Shown piece by piece: positions 1 to 4,697 of a DNA stretch of 6,286 bases. The position numbers were made by a program, and so were the translations under genes. The stretch is from Opitutales bacterium (GTDB lineage: Bacteria; Verrucomicrobiota; Verrucomicrobiia; Opitutales; Intestinicryptomonadaceae), in NCBI GenBank assembly GCA_017526045.1, contig JAFXRX010000250.1:1-6286 (forward strand), written 5' to 3'. Numbering within the stretch: the first letter of the stretch is position 1; the number at the start of each line of letters is the position of its first letter. Below the pieces are notes generated by a model that made no database searches, had not been told where the DNA came from, and saw only the letters and a program-made list of their open reading frames with translations.

Positions 1-1
1 G

Positions 2-1297
2 CAGTGGGTCATGGGCAACGTCCGCGAGGCGGCAAACCGCACGGGCAGAATTTGGGCAATCGAATACGACATAAGCGGCTGCACCGACGACAACATTTTC
101 GAAAAAATTTCAAACGACTGGAAATGGTGCATCGACGAATTCGGGCTGCGCGAAGACCCCAACTACGCGCGCGTGGACGGCAAGCCCGTCGTGTTCGTCT
201 GGGGCATGGAGCTTAGGGGGATTTCGCTCGAGGCGGCGAACAAGGTAATGAATTTCCTCAAAAACGACCCGAAGTACGGCGGCAACTATTTTATCGGCGG
301 CGCGTCGGGAAGGTGGAAAAACAAGCCCGACTGGGTGGAGTCGCACTTCAAGCACCACGACGCGGTTTTGTTCTGGCTGCACCAAAGATACGCCGACGAC
401 ATAAAGGAAGTGAAGGAGCTCCTGGGCGAAAACGTCGCATATTACGCGCACATCCACCCGGGCTTTTCCTGGGCGAATTTAAAGCACATACAGTCGAACT
501 CCGACCAAGCGTACACCCCGCGCAGAAACGGAGAATTTGTCAAGGGACAAATCGACAGGGCAGTCGCCGCGGGCGCGGACATGATTTTTATAGGCATGTT
601 CGACGAGTACGACGAATCGACCGCGTTCATACCGATGTCCGACGACCCTCCGCCCACTCCGATACAAAAGGGCGCGCGCGTCTCCTTCAACCGCTCGCAA
701 GACGCGGAGAGGGTTCCGCGGGCCTACCTGCGCCCGAAAATCGAATTTACTTTCGGCGAAAGCCCCGCAAAGGGAATAGAGCCCAACGATTTTAGAATGC
801 AGTGGGAAGCGTCGATAAAAATTCCCGCCGACGGCGACTACACTTTTGAAATCGAAGCCCCCGACGGCGACGGCTACGAATTGAAGCGCGGCAACAGGCA
901 GCTGATCAGGGAAAACAGCCACCAAAGCTCCACACCGCCGCGCACGACGACAGTGTCGCTTAAAAAAGGCGACATGTTCCCCGTCCAAATAAACTACGAC
1001 CACCGCGGCGGCAGCGGCACAATGCGCCTTCTGTGGTCGAGCAAAAAAATCAAGAAAGGGCCAATCCCCGAAGAATACATTTTCGACGCCTGGGGAAGGT
1101 TTATAAATAACGAAGACCAAACGCCGTTTTTCTACCTGGAAGTTTGCGAGGACGCGCACGATTTGATAAATCCGAAGGCGGCATACACGGGCAGACAAAA
1201 AGCCCCGCGGCCCAAAAAGAAGCCTTCTTCAAAAAGAAATGCGCAAACTAAACAAAACACACAAACAAAATCCCAAACCAAGCCGCGCAGAAATTAA
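2..1297 (+). CDS. GH71/99-like glycoside hydrolase with PA14 domain (5' partial)
   Basis: The frame is open from the first base: codons for Gln-Trp-Val precede the Met at 11, so the gene starts upstream and this is its 3' part. Counting from the Met at 11, residues 1-220 look like the barrel of the GH71/99-like enzymes often labelled xylosidase/arabinosidase in gut bacteria. The marks are IEYDISG, NDWK, GKPVVFVWG and the acidic segment MFDEYDE (196-202), which occupies the place of the family's MFDEVDEGTA motif and probably carries catalytic acids. Residues about 245-355 resemble a PA14 domain (DGDYTFEIEAPDGDGYEL, then a strand ending in MRLLWSS), a carbohydrate-binding module seen in many glycosidases. 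The last 35 residues are a Lys/Arg/Gln/Pro-rich, probably disordered tail. The role is probably polysaccharide or glycan hydrolysis, likely exported, but the signal peptide would lie outside the window. Substrate cannot be told. The gene ends at TAA just before a terminator. Confidence 0.8.
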   Translation, partial: QWVMGNVREAANRTGRIWAIEYDISGCTDDNIFEKISNDWKWCIDEFGLREDPNYARVDGKPVVFVWGMELRGISLEAANKVMNFLKNDPKYGGNYFIGGASGRWKNKPDWVESHFKHHDAVLFWLHQRYADDIKEVKELLGENVAYYAHIHPGFSWANLKHIQSNSDQAYTPRRNGEFVKGQIDRAVAAGADMIFIGMFDEYDESTAFIPMSDDPPPTPIQKGARVSFNRSQDAERVPRAYLRPKIEFTFGESPAKGIEPNDFRMQWEASIKIPADGDYTFEIEAPDGDGYELKRGNRQLIRENSHQSSTPPRTTTVSLKKGDMFPVQINYDHRGGSGTMRLLWSSKKIKKGPIPEEYIFDAWGRFINNEDQTPFFYLEVCEDAHDLINPKAAYTGRQKAPRPKKKPSSKRNAQTKQNTQTKSQTKPRRN

Positions 1298-1311
1298 ACC
1301 TATATTTTTTT

Positions 1312-1347
1312 AAAGAGAAGGAAAACAAAAATCCTTCTCTTTTTTTT
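1312..1347 (+). terminator. Intrinsic terminator of the glycoside hydrolase gene
   Basis: A perfect 11 bp inverted repeat (AAAGAGAAGGA at 1312-1322, TCCTTCTCTTT at 1332-1342) encloses a 9-base A-rich loop. The 3' arm runs into eight consecutive T (1340-1347). It sits 14 bases after the hydrolase stop codon, as expected for a rho-independent terminator. On the minus strand the stem is followed by A rather than T, so it should work mainly in the plus direction. Confidence 0.85.
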
Positions 1348-1387
1348 ACAAATCATATTGCCAAATTTCAGAAATTTTGCATCGTCC

Positions 1388-1417
1388 GCGTCCCCATGTG
1401 CTATTTGCAGTGGACGC
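1388..1417. repeat. Linker hairpin GCGTCC/GGACGC (copy 1)
   Basis: GCGTCC (1388-1393) and GGACGC (1412-1417) form a 6 bp inverted repeat with an 18-base loop. It can be extended past a bulge by TTTTGC (1375-1380) with GCAAAA (1421-1426). The same arms recur in copy 2 with a slightly longer loop. Confidence 0.6.
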
Positions 1418-1420
1418 AAG

Positions 1421-1545
1421 GCAAAAGCGTTAGAGCAAAGCATAACGAGGACAAAAATAAAACCTGCGAGCGGAGTGTATCAAAACATACTTGACCGAGC
1501 AGGTTTTATTTTTCACGCAGTTATGCAAATCTATAACGATTTTAC
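1421..1545. repeat. Palindromic unit 1
   Basis: This is an imperfect inverted repeat symmetric about 1483. The inner stem is a perfect 15 bp (AAAAATAAAACCTGC at 1453-1467 with its complement at 1499-1513) enclosing the 31 nt core 1468-1498. Moving outward in exact register come a 6x6 internal loop, GCATAAC/GTTATGC (1440-1446 with 1520-1526), another symmetric loop, CGTTA/TAACG (1428-1432 with 1534-1538), and AAAA/TTTT (1423-1426 with 1540-1543). The core holds a small apical hairpin, GTAT with ATAC around CAAAAC. The inner stem has an A-rich left flank and T-rich right flank, so it would read as a terminator-like hairpin on both strands. Confidence 0.85.
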
Positions 1546-1552
1546 ATCGTCC

Positions 1553-1586
1553 GCGTCCCCATGTTTTTATTGCTTGCAGTGGACGC
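1553..1586. repeat. Linker hairpin GCGTCC/GGACGC (copy 2)
   Basis: GCGTCC (1553-1558) and GGACGC (1581-1586) form the same 6 bp inverted repeat as copy 1, here with a 22-base loop. The stem is conserved between copies while the loop differs in length and sequence (ATGTGCTATTTGC versus ATGTTTTTATTGCTTGC). Confidence 0.6.
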
Positions 1587-1718
1587 ACAGAAAGCTCTCA
1601 AATTGGGCGAGATGCGAGCACAGCAAAAAGTGTGGCGAGCGGAGTGTATCAAAAACATACTCGACCGAGCCGCACTTTTTGATCGCGGAGCAGATTGCCC
1701 AATTTCAGAGCTTTATGT
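1587..1718. repeat. Palindromic unit 2
   Basis: This is an imperfect inverted repeat symmetric about 1652.5. The inner stem is 13 positions (1624-1636 with 1669-1681) with a single T/G opposition at 1633/1672, enclosing the 32 nt core 1637-1668. After a symmetric, mostly unpaired interval comes an outer stem of 18 positions, 17 matched: AAAGCTCT-C-AAATTGGGC (1591-1608) with 1697-1714. A further ACA/TGT (1587-1589 with 1716-1718) extends it. The core is almost identical to that of unit 1 but the arms are not. The right arm contains the stop codon of the minus-strand membrane-protein gene (1705-1707). Confidence 0.85.
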
Positions 1719-2220
1719 CGTCCGCGTCCTCACGCCTTATAATGCGGAAGAACGAACAGCTCTCCCCCTCCGCTATCATGTGGTTCTCAAAAAAGAACTC
1801 ATACACCGGGTCAAAATCCGGAAGCTCCTCAAACACCTCGGAGCCAAAAGCCTCCGTTTCGGGATACATCGCCTTTTGCGCAAGGCGGAAAGTGAAAATG
1901 CAAGTCAGCATCAAAATTGCGACCACCGACCACTCCGCGGCGGCGCGCTTGCGCGAGCGCATTTTTATTGTGTAAACAGGCAGCCTCGGCAAAACCACAC
2001 GCTCTTTGCCGAACATTTTGCAGGTTGCAATATGAACCCTGCGCGCCTTGGCAAATTCCGCCGCAGCCTTCGGGTTTAGGCTGACAAGCCTGCCCAAAAG
2101 CTCCAGCTCCTCTTTTGTGGCGCGGTTGTCCAAATATAGGCTCAAGAGCTCGTCGAAGCGGGTTTTTGAAACTTCCGCCCCGCCGCCCGCCTTGAATTTC
2201 TGCTGCGATTCAAATTTCAT
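1705..2220 (-). CDS. Small single-pass membrane protein, probable anti-sigma factor of the adjacent ECF sigma factor
   Basis: A 171-residue protein that begins 14 bases after the sigma factor stop on the same strand, the usual place for an anti-sigma gene. The ATG at 2220 is preceded by GAGG about 12 bases upstream. Residues 20-60 are helical (DELLSLYLDNRATKEELELL), like the N-terminal sigma-binding part of FecR/RseA-type anti-sigmas in Verrucomicrobia. A zinc-anti-sigma-like H63-xxx-C67 is present, but the usual second Cys at +3 is Phe, so the motif is incomplete. After a basic stretch (RSRKR) comes one membrane segment, about 97-114 (SVVAILMLTCIFTF), then an acidic, aromatic-rich domain of some 55 residues that would face the periplasm. 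The last residues (EDADDIKL) and the stop are encoded by the palindromic repeat array, so this C-terminus may be a repeat-derived replacement. Family assignment rests on context and topology more than on sequence similarity. Confidence 0.7.
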   Translation of the reverse strand: MKFESQQKFKAGGGAEVSKTRFDELLSLYLDNRATKEELELLGRLVSLNPKAAAEFAKARRVHIATCKMFGKERVVLPRLPVYTIKMRSRKRAAAEWSVVAILMLTCIFTFRLAQKAMYPETEAFGSEVFEELPDFDPVYEFFFENHMIAEGESCSFFRIIRREDADDIKL

Positions 2221-2234
2221 ATAATAGCCGCGCC

Positions 2235-2828
2235 TCACTGCATTTTTTCGAGAATTTCGCGAAGCTGCTCGCGCGCCCTTGAAAGGCGGCTTTTTACAGT
2301 CCCGACAGAAAGCCCCAGCTCCTGCGCGATTTCCTCGTACGACATGTCGTCCTGCGAGCGCATGCGCAAAACCTGGGCGTATTTTTCGTCCAAAGCCGCC
2401 ATCGCCTTCGGCAAAATATCCTCGAACTCCGAAGCCAATGCGCCCTCGGAGGGGTTGAGCTTTTCGCAGGCGATAGTCTCGGAAAAAGTCGCTTCGGAAT
2501 TTTCGGAAATTTTTGCGTCGATTGAAAGGGACTCGGAGCGCTTGCGCCGCCACCAGTACCAGTATTTGTTCCTCGCCAAATTAGTGGCGATGCGGTGCAG
2601 CCATGTCGAAGCCGAGCACTCGCCCCTGAAAGAATTGATGCCTTTGCGCGCCCTTAAAAATGTGTCCTGGGCAACTTCCTCGGCGTCCTCCCTGTTTTTC
2701 AAAAGACCGTATGCGCGCGAAAAAACCTTGTCCCAGTTGCTGCGGACAAAATCTCCAAACGCGGATTCCTCGCCGCTTTGCAGGCGGCGCACCATTTCCG
2801 CGTCAAATGTGTTGTTCGTGTTTTGCAT
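2235..2828 (-). CDS. ECF-type RNA polymerase sigma factor (sigma-70 family)
   Basis: The 197-residue product (from ATG 2828) directs RNA polymerase to a dedicated promoter set. Region 2 spans about 22-93, with the core-binding motif DAEEVAQDTFLRA (48-60) and the promoter-melting STWLHRIATNLARNKY segment. Region 4 spans about 135-190, with an alternation typical of a helix-turn-helix: SYEEIAQELGLSVGTVKSRL, then SRAREQLR. The linker between them is Ser/Glu-rich and a little long. Length is normal for an ECF factor. A GTG at 2861 would add 11 residues, but it lies inside the -10 of a sigma-E-like promoter found at 2854-2881, which favours ATG 2828. The ribosome site there is poor. The gene is followed after 14 bases by the membrane protein that probably restrains it, and is divergent from the GTPase operon. 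The promoter suggests autoregulation. Confidence 0.93.
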   Translation of the reverse strand: MQNTNNTFDAEMVRRLQSGEESAFGDFVRSNWDKVFSRAYGLLKNREDAEEVAQDTFLRARKGINSFRGECSASTWLHRIATNLARNKYWYWWRRKRSESLSIDAKISENSEATFSETIACEKLNPSEGALASEFEDILPKAMAALDEKYAQVLRMRSQDDMSYEEIAQELGLSVGTVKSRLSRAREQLREILEKMQ

Positions 2829-2853
2829 ATTCGTCTGTAGAGGTTTCCAAGAA

Positions 2854-2881
2854 TAAGACACCGAATTTTCCCAAAAGTTTC
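2854..2881 (-). promoter_or_regulatory. Candidate ECF (sigma-E-like) autoregulatory promoter of the sigma factor operon
   Basis: Read on the minus strand, GAAACTT (2881-2875) is followed after exactly 15 bases by GTCTTA (2859-2854). The E. coli sigma-E consensus is GGAACTT-N15-GTCTAA, so the match is 6/7 and 5/6 at the right spacing. The start point would be near 2847, about 20 bases before the chosen ATG. ECF factors often transcribe their own operon. The identity of the recognising sigma is inferred. Confidence 0.5.
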
Positions 2882-2907
2882 AAAAAATATATTTTTTCCG
2901 ATTTCTC

Positions 2908-2935
2908 TTGAAATATTAAACAATGGTGCTATTCT
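2908..2935 (+). promoter_or_regulatory. Candidate housekeeping promoter of the GTPase operon
   Basis: TTGAAA (2908-2913) is followed after 16 bases by TATTCT (2930-2935), preceded by TG at 2927-2928 as in an extended -10. This would start transcription near 2942, with a leader of about 20 bases containing AAAAGG as a weak ribosome site ahead of ATG 2964. It lies back to back with the sigma-E-like promoter in the 135-base divergent gap. It is a motif match only. Confidence 0.4.
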
Positions 2936-2963
2936 CGATTTTCAAAAGAAAAGGTTATTTGCT

Positions 2964-4691
2964 ATGTTTATATTTGGCAACAAAAAAAATAAGGGGAATA
3001 AATTTGTGTTGGCGAATTGCCGCAAGGGGAGTTTCATAGAAATAGAAAAATTTCCCGTCGCAATAAGCCAAGACGGCGAAATAAACTCGAACGCGCAGGA
3101 CGCGGCGGTCTTCACCAAAGACAAGAAAGGCTTCTATGTCGAAAAAGACGAGGGCTTCGCGCAGGATGTCGAGCTCAACTCCGCCGCCATTGAAAGCCGC
3201 GAGGCTCTGCAGGAGCAGAACACGCTGAAAATCGGAGGCACGCTCATGCTCGTGCTTACCGGCGCGGACGCGCTCGAAAACGCCAAGAAAATCGACTTCT
3301 CAAAATGGGCCCTCTTCAACACCGAATCGGGCACGATTGAAGAAATTGCCGAGTTCGACAAAATAAGGCAAATCGTGGAAAAGCGCGCGCTTACGGGCAA
3401 CGGGCTTGCAATCTGCCCCAAGGGGGCCTTGACGGGCTTTTTCTACACGAGCGTCTTCGGCAAGGAGCAGCCGCAAAACGCCGCGCTCGACACCTCCGAG
3501 GGCGAAATCCGCTGCCCGCTCTGCTGGCTTAAATTCGACATAGGCGACGCCCTCAGCATAGCCTCGCACGAATCTTTGCGCGGCGACCCGATTTTGGGCG
3601 GCGAGGAAATGCTCAGGTTCTTGCCGACCTCCTTCGACGCCGAAGGGACTGCAATAGACCCCGCGGGAATGCCCTCGCACGACATCGCATGCCCCCACTG
3701 CCGCAAAAAGCTGCCGACGGGATATGTCGACTTGAAAAGGCACATATTCTCGATTGTCGGGGCTCCGAGCGCGGGCAAGTCGTATTATTTGAGCGTGCTC
3801 ATAAAAGAGCTGCAAAATTCCGTGTTCCGCTGCTACGGCGCGTCGCTAAAAGACCTCGACCCTTCGGGCAACATGCTGCTTACCCAAATGAAAAACCGCC
3901 TCTTCTCGGCGGACTCCCCCGAAAACGCAATTCTTGCAAAAACCGCGCTGGAAGGGGCGATGTACGAAAAATATCCGCGGTTCGGCAAAATGGTTTCGCT
4001 GCCAAAGCCGATGTCGTACATTCTTTCAAAGGACGCCGGAGGCTCGACTGAAAGCGCGGCTTTGATTTTCTACGACAACGCAGGCGAGCACTTCGAGCCC
4101 GGCATAGACCTCGAGGACTCCCCGGGCGCAATGCACGTGGCGTGCTCCGATGCCATATTCTTCCTCTTCGACCCCGCCGCCAACCGCAACTTCAAAAACC
4201 GCCTGCAAAACAACCCCGACCCGCAGCTTAAAATCTCGGGCAGGCTCGACCAGCAGGACACCATTCTTGCGGAAATGGAAGTGCGCATAAAAAGAATTCT
4301 GGCAATGTCCACAAGCGAAAAAATTTCGACTCCGCTTGCCGTAATGCTCGGCAAATTCGACATCTGGAAGGATCTGCTCGAGGAAAAGCTCGAGCCCTAC
4401 ATTCAAAACGGCGAGCTCTCCGCAGATGCGGTGGAAAAAAATTCAAAGATTTTGCGCGACTTCATGCTGCGCACGGAGCCCTCGATTGTCGCGGGCGCGG
4501 AGGCGATTTCCAAAAACGTGAAATATTTCGCCATCAGCCCCCTCGGCCATTCGCCAATCAAGATTGCCGAAGGCGAGGCGGCGGGCAAAATCGCGCCAGT
4601 CCCCGCCCTCTTGAACCCGATAAACACCGATATCCCGATGCTCTGGGTATTGAAGCAGCTCGAACCGCAAATTATGCGGCGCAATGCTTAA
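2964..4691 (+). CDS. Double-GTPase 2 (DO-GTPase2)-type P-loop GTPase with split zinc ribbon
   Basis: A 575-residue protein with no membrane segment. Residues 1-180 are a domain I do not recognise. Two CxxC pairs, CPLC (184-187) and CPHC (243-246), probably make one zinc ribbon split by about 55 residues that include LRGDPILGGEEMLRFLPTSF, a stretch I know from the same family in Planctomycetes. The GTPase core follows: P-loop GAPSAGKS (266-273), then KSYYLSVLIKEL; a DxxG switch in YDNAGEHF (370-377); a strand FFLFDP (399-404); and GKFD (463-466) in the place of the NKxD base-specificity motif. The tail ISPLGHSP is also family-like. The enzyme presumably binds and hydrolyses GTP as a switch. 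The next gene (GAP1-N2 type) starts 6 bases after its stop, which matches the known pairing in GTPase-associated systems proposed from comparative genomics to act in biological conflict. Function is inferred. ATG 2964 was chosen for its AAAAGG and promoter spacing. Confidence 0.85.
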   Translation: MFIFGNKKNKGNKFVLANCRKGSFIEIEKFPVAISQDGEINSNAQDAAVFTKDKKGFYVEKDEGFAQDVELNSAAIESREALQEQNTLKIGGTLMLVLTGADALENAKKIDFSKWALFNTESGTIEEIAEFDKIRQIVEKRALTGNGLAICPKGALTGFFYTSVFGKEQPQNAALDTSEGEIRCPLCWLKFDIGDALSIASHESLRGDPILGGEEMLRFLPTSFDAEGTAIDPAGMPSHDIACPHCRKKLPTGYVDLKRHIFSIVGAPSAGKSYYLSVLIKELQNSVFRCYGASLKDLDPSGNMLLTQMKNRLFSADSPENAILAKTALEGAMYEKYPRFGKMVSLPKPMSYILSKDAGGSTESAALIFYDNAGEHFEPGIDLEDSPGAMHVACSDAIFFLFDPAANRNFKNRLQNNPDPQLKISGRLDQQDTILAEMEVRIKRILAMSTSEKISTPLAVMLGKFDIWKDLLEEKLEPYIQNGELSADAVEKNSKILRDFMLRTEPSIVAGAEAISKNVKYFAISPLGHSPIKIAEGEAAGKIAPVPALLNPINTDIPMLWVLKQLEPQIMRRNA

Positions 4692-4697
4692 GACAAT

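Larger units (their letters stand above)
1357..1735. repeat. Two-unit array of palindromic elements with conserved cores and variable, self-complementary arms
   Basis: This region fills the gap between the two convergent transcription units (no gene in 1298-1704). It alternates a linker, seen at 1380-1418, 1545-1587 and partially at 1717-1733 (shared ATCGTCCGCGTCCCCATG and TTGCAGTGGACGCA), with a palindrome (centres near 1483 and 1652.5). The linker starts are 165 and 171 bases apart. The palindrome centres share a 31-32 nt core that differs by one A insertion and one C/T change. The stems flanking the cores differ in sequence between the two units, but left and right arms match within each unit. 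The left edge (1357-1380, ATTGCCAAATTTCAGA...) resembles the right arm of unit 2 (1694-1714), as if part of a further unit were lost. No open frame here looks like a protein. I do not recognise the element; REP/BIME-like repeats or a structured 3' UTR RNA are the nearest concepts. Confidence 0.8.

Noticed and set aside
1305..1342. The 1312-1342 hairpin as a terminator for the minus-strand operon too
   Set aside because: On that strand the stem is followed by A residues after only three T, so it lacks a proper T tract.
1357..1735. CRISPR array or integron attC array
   Set aside because: Only two full units, with period near 168 and self-complementary arms rather than unique spacers, and no cas genes. 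No GTTRRRY/RYYYAAC pair at the palindrome ends and no integrase in the window.
1357..1735. MITE or other transposon remnant
   Set aside because: Terminal inverted repeats would be alike between copies. Here the arms differ and the centre is conserved. No target-site duplication was found.
1358..2079. Plus-strand open frames of 205 and 172 residues through the repeat array (1358-1975 and 1561-2079)
   Set aside because: They run through palindromic repeats and then antisense to the membrane-protein gene. Their repeated peptides (SSASPC, NILDRA) come from the DNA repeats, and neither has a ribosome site or a recognisable domain.
2221..2553. Upstream extension of the minus-strand frame of the membrane protein to 2553
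   Set aside because: It overlaps the sigma factor gene in another frame. The extra sequence is Arg/Gly-rich shadow translation, and ATG 2220 fits the operon spacing.
2829..2861. GTG 2861 as start of the sigma factor
   Set aside because: The codon lies in the proposed -10 element and the extra 11 residues do not belong to the ECF fold.
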